In this document: positions 10,953 to 21,500 of the stretch, piece after piece
How the letters are laid out: each line of letters starts with the position of its first letter
How positions within the stretch are numbered: position 1 is the first letter of the stretch
Assembly (NCBI RefSeq): GCF_002443255.2
Contig: NW_019211458.1
Coordinates: 41,420,365-41,484,364 of the forward strand
Direction of reading: 5' to 3'
Length of the DNA: 64,000 nucleotides
Origin: Varroa destructor
Lineage: Eukaryota; Arthropoda; Arachnida; Mesostigmata; Varroidae
The notes under the pieces: generated by a model
What the model saw: only the letters and a program-made list of their open reading frames with translations
The model's database searches: none
Told to the model about the DNA's origin: nothing
Made by a program: the position numbers and the translations under genes

Positions 10953-12866
10953 GGATACTGTAGTCCAAAAATGTCTGAGATTAAGCACCTATTCTATCTA
11001 CTGGGTCAACAAACAACACGTTCAACATTCCAGTACCATTTGACGCTTTATCTTTAGGGGGATTTGCGTAAGTACGCTGTGCAGATCTCTATTCAGCGAA
11101 GTGTCCTCGTGTCGGCGCGTCAACCACTCACGTCACAACTGTAGCCTTCTGACAAGGTACTACCCCTTTCTTGTTGTTTGCATTATCAGCGAATCTTTTC
11201 TAAGTAATGCTACGTGTAAGGGAAACCCATTAGAATCAGCGTCTATTTATATGATATAATGATGCTGTAACACTAATACAACGGTCCAAATGACATATTT
11301 TCAGTTACTTCTCTCTGTTTGACTTAACTGCAGATTTAAACAGGTTAACTGACTTTGCGGAGGCTTTTTTGACATTTTCGCGCCCCCTCCATCATCATCA
11401 GTTCAGACGAGCCCCTAGTGTATGGCCCTTGTTCTTCTTGTGGGATTTATCCAGATCTCCGCTTTTTCTTTTTCATGACGTGTACTGGTTCCTAAAACTT
11501 ATTTCCGTACTATTTTTATACTTCCAGGCCAACCCAAACCCCGCATTCTTCAGCTCTGACGTCGAAAAGAAAAATACAGAAAAAAATTGTTAGAATCTAC
11601 TTCAGACGTCGTCGCAGTCTTGTTGTACTAATTTCCATTTCCCTTGTTTTTCCTCCTAGTCAGATTATCCGCTAGCTTCCCATACCTTGTTTATTAGTTT
11701 CTTTGATAAACAGGGTCACCTGTTCTTTGAATAATTTTTCAAACGTTCGTTCACGTTCACCTCCGCTGCTATTGGGATAACTTCCAGTGAGTCTAAACGA
11801 GCTTCTATGTCAACGTTCGTCGTAGTCACCCTCTGCCATCGACAAGAAACGTCCTCTTGATCGCTCTTCTGGCATGTACTTGTTTTCGACTCAAGCATCT
11901 CCTGTTGTTGTTACATGCTGCCTCTGGCTAAACCACTCGACCAGGCTTGATGATTATTCTTCTAATATCGCCATAGCGTTCCATCGGTTCTGCTTCTTTC
12001 CCTATCGAAATAGTTAGAACGCGGATCAGTTCTGACTAACGACTGCGCTCGCAACTCACATCGCACGCAACAGTGAAGTTAACCCACTCAAAGGAATTGG
12101 CAGAAAACGTATCCCATTCACGTAGCTCAAAGAGAACAAATTACATGTTTGCTTTGGTCTACATATGATGGGCAATATTACGCGAATAGGTTTATCGTGG
12201 ACTCGTACTGATAGCTTATTCAAGGTTCATTAATTAGAGTGACTTTTTTTACCAGCTGTCTTCAAGTATGGTTCAGTTCTTGGTTTACATATTCCTTCAA
12301 GGTCAGATCGGATTCTGTTACTGGAAGCACACCTGGAGAATTGTTCGCTCTGTAAATACATTACTGAACTTTACTACAAAGAAAGAACGTTTTAGGTAAC
12401 TTGAGTTCCTTGTTTATTTGTCATAAAGTGTACACTAAGTAGCTAGTTTCAGCGCATATTGAAACATATGCTAATTTTCCCAATCCTACAATTTAATAGC
12501 TAACACATATGTAATAATCGGTGGCTTTTAGTAAAATGTAGAAAGATGTTTCTGTTAATTACTTTTTTTAATACAAATTTATCAGCAAAAGTTATTGAGA
12601 CCTTGTATGGAAAGACTACGCTACCATACCACTAACAGTAAATCGGTACATATGTTCTGGTGAATATAGAAAGGCCAGCACCGAATATAAATTAAATGTT
12701 TGGATGTATTATATCAAACACATCATGAATGAGAATAAAGTCCAACTTGGTCAAACTCCAAGCATTTAAGTTTTCCTTGATTTCTCTGTACAACCGTATC
12801 TATTTCACTACCACCAAAATACTTTACAGTATTGGCCAGTATGTGAAAACTTCATATTCATGTTTT

Positions 12867-12894
12867 CCGTAACTCTACCGTAACTTTCCGTAAC
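12867..12894. repeat. Three-copy CCGTAAC short repeat
   Basis: CCGTAAC occurs at 12867, 12878 and 12888, spaced 10-11 bases, about one helical turn apart. Confidence 0.85.
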
Positions 12895-13162
12895 CTACCT
12901 AACAAAGACAGGTATGTGCACACATACTACGTACATGTGAAATAAGTGGATGGCTATTGTATATATTGGCGGGCTTTTTTTTCCTCTTCTCTACGCGCGA
13001 AGCTCAATCTTTCCATAAACGTGTCAAAGTGACAAATGCTTTGCTTTCCCTGCTTCCACATCTGAAATTATCTTCGTTACTAGAATCTGCTCAACGGCTA
13101 AATCATTGACCAGTGGTTCCCATGCCATCCGATACTTTTTGCGTCAAGTCCCTCTGCTCACC

Positions 13163-13741
13163 CTACCACCCGTAATTGGACAAGAAAAGGCAGCACCTTT
13201 TCATGAAACGAACGGGGTATACACGCGCAAGCAGAGATAGATTGTCGAAAAAACGTGGCCAAGGGTCCTCTTTTGAAACACAGGGGCTTCCGAACCGTCT
13301 TGTCAGATCCGTCTTTCGTACACAAAGGGCATCAGTAGCAAGCTCAATTAAACGAATTGCCCCTCGATAGGTGACATAGGGGGAATAAGTGGCTTCGACG
13401 CGCGCATCAATTCGCACTCCGCGTTTGCTCTCAGAGATGGCAGAGGCTACGGACAAAAATGTGGATGTTAAAAGATTGAAAAGAGACGTGGAAAGCTGAT
13501 ATTCCCATGTCGAAGGCTGTCCAACCATAGGGGTTACAAAACGCAACGAGCAAAGGGACCCCGATTGGACCAGTGTTCTTCCCCGAATAAGTCTCCTTAG
13601 GTCCTGCCACACCAAAAAGGCAACAGTCGTTGTCGCGCGATACGCAGCACTAGAACAGCGGGAGTGATAACAAAAAGGAAAGTGAGTCACGATAGTGTGA
13701 AAAGGGCTCTGGCGTATCCTTCGACGCCTTCTATTAATCAT
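13163..13741 (-). CDS. Longest ORF of the window, 192 codons, function unknown
   Basis: The start is an ATG at 13741. The N-terminus is strongly basic (five consecutive Arg at residues 4-8). The middle is Ser/Thr/Leu-rich and there is no clear membrane segment, signal peptide or family motif. It lies in a GC-richer island that is purine-rich on the plus strand. The plus strand offers a rival frame: after a fair acceptor (GCTCTCAG) an ATG at 13437 gives MAEATDKNVDVKRLKRDVES, then a TGA at 13497-13499, then 55 more open codons to 13667 in the same frame. By length alone the minus ORF is mildly unusual for this base composition. Its residue mix is not convincingly protein-like, so I cannot choose a strand. 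Confidence 0.18.
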   Translation of the reverse strand: MINRRRRRIRQSPFHTIVTHFPFCYHSRCSSAAYRATTTVAFLVWQDLRRLIRGRTLVQSGSLCSLRFVTPMVGQPSTWEYQLSTSLFNLLTSTFLSVASAISESKRGVRIDARVEATYSPYVTYRGAIRLIELATDALCVRKTDLTRRFGSPCVSKEDPWPRFFDNLSLLARVYPVRFMKRCCLFLSNYGW

Positions 13742-14953
13742 TAATTGAAATTTAACTAAAATGTAATAAGTAATTTAGCAGTAAGAAGATACAGTGAAAA
13801 ATTCTAAAAGTATTTAAGTTTCTACAAACACCTTCAAAAGTGTAGAGCCAATTTGAAAAGCAGCAACACAAAACCTGATCATTTATAGTTGAATAATTTC
13901 AAAAAAAAATCATAAAACCCCAAAGGCATAGTGCGCTTTGCGGTACATGAAGGTCTCATATATATATATATATATATATAATACGAATATTAGTCTCGTA
14001 GTAACTGCGGTAGCTTAAATAGCTGGAATCATGCAAGGACCAAAAGGTGCCTCTACTGCTACGCGCGATAAATTTCCAGCGACTTCTCATGCCGGACACA
14101 ATAACAAACTCTATATAGGTAGTCTTTGATGGAAAGTTCTGATTTCTGTGATTGCTCACTAAAAGAAGCCTCTCTTCACTCATATCCAGTTGTTGTTTAA
14201 TTTTGTAAATCTGCCGTTTACCAGGTGTCAGTCCAAAAAAATTGGAAAGGCTATGCTACCGCCATTGCGTTAAAGGGTGTTTGATTTCGTCTTATTATTC
14301 ATCTTAACATAATAGTCCACAGTCTTTACTAGGGAGATAATGTCTTATGCGTTTGAAAGCACCGGCTTGCCTTTATGCTACTCGAATCCCGTGCCGCACG
14401 TACACTTTTTCAACGGCCCTGCGAACATCACAAACGAAGGTAACAGACTATTGAGGGCTGCTGTTTTGTGACAGAATTGTATTGCAAACAAACCAACGAG
14501 CTCAAAGTTCATTTTACGGAGAATTGCACACAACAATTTTGAAACACTGATTTAGTGACATTTTTGTGCCTAATAAATAAATACACCCAACTTCGTAGCG
14601 CTGCTTAGTAGTGGGCGTAATAGTTTCCATAAATTGAAGGCATGCAATAAGTCTTCCGAAGAGGTTTTTATATATAAATTTCATATCCGATACCAAAAGC
14701 CAGCAAAGTTATTAAAGTGACGTTCGGGCTTTATTTTTTGGACAAAAAAAAATAAACTGCTTTTCCAATTTACTTTTACAGTCATTGTTTACAAAAATTT
14801 TTTACTATAAAAATTTCCCTAAATTTAATTTCTACGTATATATATTGTAAAAAACCTGGCCGTTGGTCGGAGACTGATGATATACTGGCTAGCAGATAGG
14901 GTTTTTGCAACTTAGCGGTATCTTAAAGAGGAGCTATCTTACCGGTGGGATTT
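13742..14953. other. AT-rich stretch up to the assembly gap
   Basis: Contains a (TA)n tract (13958-13980) and two short minus frames (13956-14183, 14514-14696) without recognised motifs. Nothing else is seen. Confidence 0.6.
13958..13980. repeat. (AT)n microsatellite
   Basis: A 23-base pure alternating tract, read directly. Confidence 0.95.
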
Positions 14954-15053
14954 NNNNNNNNNNNNNNNNNNNNNNNNNNNNNNNNNNNNNNNNNNNNNNN
15001 NNNNNNNNNNNNNNNNNNNNNNNNNNNNNNNNNNNNNNNNNNNNNNNNNNNNN
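14954..15053. other. Assembly gap (100 N)
   Basis: Exactly 100 N. This is the conventional placeholder for a scaffold join of unknown size, so adjacency of the two sides should not be assumed. The open frame spanning it at 14905-15105 is meaningless. Confidence 0.98.
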
Positions 15054-16169
15054 TTCTTTTTATAGACTGTTCTATATTAAGAATGTAAGAAAACCTTTAA
15101 ATTGAAAACGGATAAATATGCATCTCTAGTGGATTCTAACTCTTACAAAGAATGGCGTTTGTTTGGCACAGAAGAATTACATATTAAAAATTATTTACTT
15201 CTTTGCCTTTATAGTACTACCAGTCAATTCGTCAAGTTATTATATACGTATTACAAGATTGATTATAGCTTAAGGCCCGAACAACGAATGTAGCATCATT
15301 AATGAGATTATAACTGAATGTTTGTGCATGGTATCTATCTTGAAAACACAGAAATATATCTGGGAGGTAGTGGGTATCGAGTTGGAGGAGGAACGTTATT
15401 GAGGCAAACAAGAAAATATCCTATAAATGAAAGAAGTTTTTGCGTACACACTAAAAACGACGCCGATTTCGCATCCTATGTGTTTTGCTGTGCGAACACG
15501 GGATACGATGGCTAAACGGAAAATTGCTAAATCTCCGTATGTCCTCATATAAAAGCTGCTTTGATATAGAGAGTACATTTTAACAAAAGCCATTTGGTAG
15601 ATTAATGGCGCTTCTGAATGATCCGTTTTGCTTATATTCGTTAATAAAAGTTCGCTGTCGAAATGTTTCGTTGACGTGCCAAATTAACCATCGTACCTTG
15701 TTAATGCTCATACCATATAAAATTATATAGGCTATGTAAATTCCGCCGTACTTATCACTGTAACGTGTAAAGGAATCGAATATTTAGAAGCATATTGAGC
15801 ATGTGGGTCTTATTGTATTATAGGTATCGCAGGCCTCCAAAGCAGAATGAGTTGGGCTATCCGACCAAGCAAGTCAAGCGGACAGGGACAAAAAGCGACA
15901 GGTAAAAATGCACACGCATTTGCATCGGAACCCATTCTATAATCTGTTATTTCGAACCGAGTAGACTAAACAGGCTTAAACAGCCGGCCCAACGGCAGTC
16001 TGGCTCAGGGATTGAGAGACTCTCAACCAAATACAGACATGGCACTACTATTTGCTTATTTTCTCCCGTTCTTCTTTATCTTTTGCAACTTCACTTTTTC
16101 CCTTCTATCGACCTTTAATAGAGATCAGTGATATTTACCTTATCTACGTTGTTAGCAACGAGCAGCAAG
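15054..16169. other. Stretch without a recognised gene
   Basis: Several 63-65-codon frames (15102-15293 and 15318-15515 plus, 15396-15593 minus) overlap each other. None has a recognisable motif. Nothing else is seen. Confidence 0.55.
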
Positions 16170-16583
16170 ATGACCAGTCCTTGTTGTCTCCGAGGCGCTG
16201 AACTAAAAAGTCGGCCACCATTGCCTTTGAACAGTAGCCGCAGACAGGCAGAAGCAGGCCTTGATTTTTATGTGCCATCGGCCAATGTCACCTTCGCAGA
16301 AGCCGCTACAGTCTTTGAGGATGAACAGCCGACGGAATTTGCCTTGTCCCATCATTCTTTTTTAGATCATGAGATAGCTTTTGAGTCTCTTATGCCTTTC
16401 CTGTTCGTGCCAGATCCCACTGTGCTATCGCTAGCAGAAGCGAAGAAGACAGCAAAGGAGAGACGAAGGGGTGGGTACGCCCTAACCGCAACGAATCCAA
16501 TCACGCTTGTACGGCCAAGAACAACGAGCAACCCTTCAATCGTCCAATTTTCCGATTTTCGGAAATCTGTTAGCTTTACTTAG
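16170..16583 (+). CDS. 137-codon ORF with BrnT-toxin-like segments (candidate)
   Basis: ATG at 16170 has a good eukaryotic context (A at -3, A at +4), and the open frame begins further upstream. Residues 41-52, TFAEAATVFEDE, and the basic segment KKTAKERRR at residues 92-100 resemble in order two hallmark regions of the BrnT family. BrnT is the RNase toxin of a bacterial type II toxin-antitoxin pair that acts with the antitoxin BrnA. The distance between the two segments is shorter than in the family. The expected N-terminal conserved part is reduced, and a 37-residue tail is extra. No BrnA-like frame follows: 16615-17024 is open only on the minus strand and is unlike it. Codon use is not visibly different from the surroundings. 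It may be a decayed transferred gene, a host exon with chance similarity, or non-coding. The residue mix is among the most protein-like in the window. Confidence 0.18.
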   Translation: MTSPCCLRGAELKSRPPLPLNSSRRQAEAGLDFYVPSANVTFAEAATVFEDEQPTEFALSHHSFLDHEIAFESLMPFLFVPDPTVLSLAEAKKTAKERRRGGYALTATNPITLVRPRTTSNPSIVQFSDFRKSVSFT

Positions 16584-17222
16584 TAAAGGATCCGTAAGGC
16601 ACACATCTCGAGAGTTATTCGTATATTTTCGCTAGACAGTAGTACTTTTTGCCCTTTCGCTCGCTGTTGAAAAGCCGTGACGAGATATTGGTTAGCCAAT
16701 GATCTACGAGCCTCTCGTGTAAATGCGTCACTGTTACAGCAGGGCCAAGGAAATCACCGTTAATAGAAGTAGCATTGCACCTATAAAACTTTCTCGTGTG
16801 AATTGAATTGAGTCTTGGTTTATATGTGACATACAAGTCGGTGCATCTGTGAAAGATGTATATGTATGTGTTGGGGAACGATTGTTTCGAAGTAGCTGCT
16901 CAGAAAAGTGTCTCGGTAAGACCAGTGTATCCCGGTGAGATGGCTTATCATCGTTAAGAACGATGATGGCTATTTTGATAATCGGCGCCGCTTTCTCTAC
17001 CGGCATCGTCGCCAACGCGCACATAAAGCTTCTCTCATGCCCGGCCCTAATAGGTTGTGGCTTTACTTCATTGCTCTGAGTTTGTAGAGAGATTTATTTG
17101 GCAACTACAGGTAAAAAAAGGTTTATAAAATGACGCCATTCTCCTCAAGTCTCAGTTAGTCCGCTTTATCGCAACCACCGGTCTAGCCTTCCCAAACTCG
17201 ACGTGAGTGTATAAACACTTAG
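16584..17222. other. Stretch with overlapping minus frames, no gene recognised
   Basis: Minus frames 16615-16836 (73 codons) and 16734-17024 (96 codons) overlap. Neither has a motif I recognise, and there is no clear splice or start context. Confidence 0.5.
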
Positions 17223-17342
17223 GGAGCCCGCACGCAGGAGCGTGGTTATGCGGTGGGCAGCTGTTCAGAAATGGAACAGGGGAAGATACGTGCCAATAGT
17301 GAGCGTCGGCAGGTGGTTGACGTAGTGGCCAACACCGATTAG
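17223..17342 (+). CDS. Short open frame with strong Kozak ATG (candidate)
   Basis: After a TAG at 17220-17222 the frame is open for 39 codons to the TAG at 17340-17342. The ATG at 17271 has a near-ideal context (GAAATGG). The product from there, beginning MEQGKIRANSERRQVVDVV, is charged and helix-friendly. A moderate acceptor-like CACTTAG sits at the left edge. Antisense frames 17152-17346 and 17265-17573 are also open but Cys/Pro/Ser-rich and look less protein-like. It could be an upstream or micro-ORF, a small exon, or chance. Confidence 0.1.
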   Translation, partial: GARTQERGYAVGSCSEMEQGKIRANSERRQVVDVVANTD

Positions 17343-18498
17343 CCAACCGTTAAGAACCGCGCAAGCGAATATGGCAACACCGTCAATTGTATGAAGAAGA
17401 GGAGAACATCCGGAGTAGCTGGCTGCCGAGCCGAATAAAAAGGTACCTCTCTTCCAGTGCTGTTTCCGATCCGATGCGCCAAATCTGCATGGCGCAAGCC
17501 CGTTGGTGCTAATGTTCGAGAGAGAACAGGACGGGAAACGAAGAAAAGGGGAGGACTTTAGCCGGCAACGCAAAATGACGATGAAATCGGGGTGATGTAA
17601 ATGAGCGGGTCATAAGCCCGAACACAAAATGGCACTACTTATAACAGATATATTAGATAATTGTTGTAGGACTTACGTTACTTCGAGACTGAATAAGCAG
17701 TGTGTTTGTCTAAAATACATTCAAACCGCCCGCAGGACTTGACAAAAGGTATGTATGTATGTATATATCAATTATGTCCTGTTTTGACCAGTGAACGAAG
17801 AACGAATTGAATGATAATAGAAATACGCCGTCAGCGTTCGTGGTGATCGGGGTACAGACGCACGAAATTAATTAATATCATATAATCACCGGAAATATTA
17901 CTATAGGAAGAAACTCGTGTTTATATTTAACTACTTTGGCCGAAGTGTTACCTCACGTAACATAACGTGTATTCCGTACTACTACTATGGCCCATTTACA
18001 TAGCATGACCAGGCATTACTCTTTTGAGCAAGAAGTGAATTAATAAAATAAAGAAGATATCATTACACAACAGTGATATGCTTGTTACCCACTCAGAAGC
18101 TCTATTATTGCCACTTTGGCCTACTTCAGCGTAAAAACGAGCGCGATTGTCATATAATGGTTGAGAAGCAATAGCCTGCGGATCGACTATGGCAAGCTAC
18201 GTGCAATAATGTCCTATTTAATTACATATTAAGTAATCAAAAACTTGACTACAAAGATAAGGAGCAAGGGTTTTAAGGGCTTGTCTAATCTGGAGTATCC
18301 GACAGATCGGCCACCGATGGCAGCCGTAGCTTTTAGCTTTGGAACTTAGTTTGGAAGTTCTACTGACTTTTCTAAGGCTGAAATTCGACACATGACGCAG
18401 TGGAAAAAGGTGCACAGCGAAGTTAACTACGAGCAAGCTTGAACCATTCTAGCGAAGGCCTTCAAAAGATCACCTAAACTTGAACGCCCCAACTAATC

Positions 18499-18924
18499 TT
18501 AGATTTTGGTGTCCTCGATTGCAGTACTTACAAATAAGGCGTTCGAACTGAGTACGTCTTTTTTTTTTTTTTTTTTTTGCTTTAAGCAGTAAAGCGAAAT
18601 ACTCCAAAAACGAATCCGGGAGCGTGGTATAATTTCCCTTGATTTTGCCTTCAGCCAATTTCTACACTGATATAGCGCAATGGATTCATAACATGCAGAA
18701 CGCACATTGGTCAAAAGCAAAAGATGTACCTTCTTATCAAAATATAGCCATTGCTGAGATATATTGCTGCCGACTAAAAAAATTCGTCTAAGAAGTTCTC
18801 GGATAAATCGAAAAAGGGATGTGGTAGGTTCTGTCCTAGTTTTACGACACATTCGGAAAGAGCCTACCATCTCTACTATTAGGTATACGTTTCGAGTTTT
18901 ATGCCTTGCACTGTAGCTAAGCAT
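18499..18924 (-). CDS. 141-codon ORF crossing a poly-A tract (candidate)
   Basis: The frame begins with an ATG at 18924 and runs through the T20 run of the plus strand, which it reads as consecutive lysines near residue 115. The first 100 residues are mixed hydrophobic and basic (for example FIRELLRRIFLVGSNISQQW) with no signal peptide or domain I know. A homopolymer inside a frame of this length argues for chance or an old retroposed copy rather than a conserved protein. No AATAAA precedes the A-tract. Confidence 0.1.
   Translation of the reverse strand: MLSYSARHKTRNVYLIVEMVGSFRMCRKTRTEPTTSLFRFIRELLRRIFLVGSNISQQWLYFDKKVHLLLLTNVRSACYESIALYQCRNWLKAKSREIIPRSRIRFWSISLYCLKQKKKKKKDVLSSNALFVSTAIEDTKI
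18559..18578. repeat. T20 homopolymer
   Basis: A run of about 20 T, an A-tract on the minus strand. It is a possible retroposon tail, but I see no target-site duplication or recognisable body. Confidence 0.85.
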
Positions 18925-19389
18925 TGCTTCAAACAGCTGACTCCCACTAACGGAGCTAAATGTGGCTGCAACCGGTGTCGAAACTAGACGAGCTCACACG
19001 TTAAGTCCAATACGCAGACACGTTACTACAAACGATGCATTCTTTTCTCCGGGCTAAGACTCTTAATACACTTGTTTTTTTTTTCTCCACTGCTAGACTT
19101 CCCGAACGTTGCAAGAAAGTTAAGCTTTTAAACATAGTCTTTCGATGAGTTCCGTCTGACTGCACCTAGGTTTGTAAGTTCACTGACAGTTAACGTTTGC
19201 TGTCGAAATAAGAAAGCGTTTCTATTTTTCGATCGAGTTTAGTTTGAACGTCTCTATTATCTTAAGTAAAGCATTGAGATGTTCCAAACATGCGCTTTTT
19301 ACCACTGATAAAACTTTTCACCGATAAGATACTACTTGATAAATTAGACGTGTATTGATCCATTGGATTTGAAACATGATGTTTTGAAG

Positions 19390-19418
19390 TTAATTAATTA
19401 TTATTATTATTAATTAAT
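19390..19418. repeat. (ATT)n inside a TTAATTAA palindrome
   Basis: 9-bp arms TTAATTAAT (19390-19398) and ATTAATTAA (19409-19417) flank a TATTATTATT centre. TTAATTAA resembles a homeodomain core, but this is common in AT-rich DNA. Confidence 0.85.
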
Positions 19419-20860
19419 GTCTACCTGGTCAAAAGTAGCATACATACATAATCAGACTAACGATAGAATGAGCGTTAAAACTATCAGTTGACTCCATGTC
19501 GATAGAAAATGGCGGCACTATGTGATGAATTAGGTAATATTTGCGAGCTATATATGTAAAAACACTTATTATAACAGGTTTGTGATTCACCCTGGTGTGA
19601 TAAGATCAAATCATGTCCCTATCAGCCTAGCGTACCAATCGAGCTTGTACAGTATGGATATACCTTTATATACGCGAAAAATTTATTCATGCAACGATTT
19701 TGTTTCTGTCACGCCTTTTGCAGACACGAAACACTGAAAGGATATGAGCGAACGCTATGATCATGCTGGCAAGCAGATAGATACTGGATACCGAAGGCAT
19801 TCGCGTGGGTCGAAGGCTACGGGTGGGGACTCAAATGAAAATAAAGATTGACCAAACTCTTGCTGGCAGACGGCACAATAATTTTGCGATCTTCTAAGTG
19901 AAACAAGCGAATTAAATTGTTTGCTAAATTAGGCTTCTAGGCAGATGTATTTTTGCCCATATGTGCAGCGCATCAAAATAACAAGACACGGAAAAGTCCT
20001 CATGGGTCAAACATTGTCCCTGATACATATACGGACAACGGCTAGTACAACGGAAATCCACGCTGCAAGACATTGACTGCGAATAGACGTTTCGAACTGA
20101 AAGCATCATCCATCCTGTACGATACGAACCATGCAGCTAGGACAGAAGAAGGGCGGAAATTAACAGATCTGCCAATGTACGTTGAATATTATAGAAAATT
20201 CCAACAAACACTAACTTGATAATTGTCCGAATAATACCGAATGCAGACAGATCAGACGCTTTGAATAAAGTGCAATGTTTTTGTACTCTGAGTCATAATA
20301 AGAATTAATTAAACAATGTTAAATTCATACAATCGAAGCCTCGACCTCCTCCAGGATGGATGTTGCATCCAGGAATAGATTTTATATGGTGTTCAAGTGT
20401 TAACGACTCGTAGAAGGTCATTTTTAAAAACAAGTTGAAGAAAGAATTAAATACAACCGTATGTGCCAAAAGAAATTTAGCTCTTATTCTTCTTCATTTG
20501 TTTATGACGAAATAGCGTTTAAGAAGCTGTGTATATTTCTATCAAAATGGGACTTTCCCCCATTTCACGTTGGCAATCAACAACGCCCTACTGCAACGCC
20601 CTGTTTATCTGAATCACCTCGCCTATTCGAATAAATGTCGAATCATTCGTTCAATGACTAAATGATTTGGCTTATTTTCTTTCGTGGTGGTTTGCTACCG
20701 TGTAGGACTGTAGTGGGAGGCGTCCTTTCCTCGATCCAGTGACAACTCCCTACGATTATGCTCATGAATATTTATAGACGCCGTAATCGATTTCCCGCGT
20801 GGAAGGTATTCCTCGCCCGGAAAATTATTTTTCACTGGCAGTTTAAGTTACAGTTGAGCG

Positions 20861-20914
20861 ATGAGCCAAAACGGCCGCGAATCCCATGAAGGCTCATTAG
20901 CGTATGTTTGTTAA
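20861..20914 (+). CDS. Possible first coding exon
   Basis: ATG at 20861 starts a 17-residue frame MSQNGRESHEGSLAYVC with a stop at 20912-20914. A GTATGT donor-like site at 20902 would end an exon after residue 14. A TATA-like AATATTTATAG lies near 20765-20775, about 90 bases upstream. The local sequence is GC-richer than its flanks. The layout resembles a small promoter plus start exon. Each element is weak alone and no downstream exon in this phase was identified. Confidence 0.1.
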   Translation: MSQNGRESHEGSLAYVC

Positions 20915-20957
20915 ACGACTCAGATGGATCCAAATCGAGGTTGGTCGTCGCTCTTAC

Positions 20958-21048
20958 CTGTGAATCAATTTCATTGTCTAGGAGTGAGTTTATTCTAAAG
21001 CTGGTGATTCTCTCTATTAAATATTTTTTTTTTTTACATTAAAGCTCA
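20958..21048 (-). other. Exon-like segment with strong splice signals at both ends
   Basis: On the minus strand, TTCCTCTTTTCTTTCAG (ending at 21049) is a textbook acceptor and CACAG|GTAAGAGC (donor GT at 20956-20957) a textbook donor. They enclose 91 bases. All three full-length frames contain a stop. The last part is open (for example RINSLLDNEIDSQ just before the donor) if a nearer acceptor (CTTTAG) is used. An A12 run lies inside. It could be a 5'UTR or lncRNA exon, a coding exon with a different acceptor, or chance. Confidence 0.2.
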
Positions 21049-21500
21049 CTGAAAGAAAAGAGGAACAGATATCAAAGAAGATTCGTACCCTGACGACTCC
21101 AGCCATCATTAGTGGCTTGCTTGACTTTACGTGTTAGGGAACAATGTGTGAGTATGAAACTAAATATATTGGCGATCATTATTGTGGTTAATTGTGTCTG
21201 TGCGATAACGTAGATGCGGTACAAAAACACCACAGCTGAACGACGCCAATTTCATTTATTTATTTATTCATTAGAAATGCTTGGACAAACGTCGATAATA
21301 CTTGACTGTATATAAATAGTAATCACTTCCTACTTTTAATTTGGTTGTTTGTAGAGTATTCGGTTACTACAGAATCAAAACAGGTCATGTAAGAACGATC
21401 AGAACAGCCGTCGTTACCTCATGTGTTGCCTTTACAGATAAAAAAAAACATCCTATTTCATAGGGTAAAGTAAGCGTAGGTCAAAACCCTTCAACCCCGT
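21049..21500. other. Stretch with a short (TTTA)n, no gene seen
   Basis: A short TTTA repeat lies near 21256-21272. Nothing else is recognised. Confidence 0.5.

Larger units (their letters stand above)
10236..13162. other. Intergenic stretch with small repeats
   Basis: Holds a perfect palindrome (10392-10409), a spaced 12-bp direct repeat (10919-10952) and a three-copy CCGTAAC repeat (12867-12894). Frames at 10364-10549 (minus), 11369-11593 (plus) and 11716-11898 (minus) are 60-75 codons with no recognised motif. Confidence 0.55.
17600..20860. other. AT-rich stretch without a recognised gene
   Basis: Contains short (GTAT)n near 17749-17765, a T20 run (18559-18578), an (ATT)n palindrome (19390-19418), and frames of 60-141 codons that I do not recognise (the longest, 18499-18924 minus, is listed separately). 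Confidence 0.55.

Noticed and set aside
11056..11072. Microexon of about 10 bases between CTTTAG and GTAAGT
   Set aside because: Splice-like hexamers are expected by chance many times in 64 kb, and nothing supports neighbouring exons.
13497..13499. In-frame TGA read as selenocysteine
   Set aside because: No selenoprotein family match and no recognisable SECIS-like hairpin; a plain stop or a non-coding frame is simpler.
14905..15105. ORF across the N gap
   Set aside because: The middle is unknown sequence and the gap length is arbitrary.
18559..18578. Tail of a retroposed gene on the minus strand
   Set aside because: No polyadenylation signal, target-site duplication or recognisable body was found.
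18665..18700. TAGCGCAATGGAT resembling a tRNA D-arm
   Set aside because: No B-box or cloverleaf follows.
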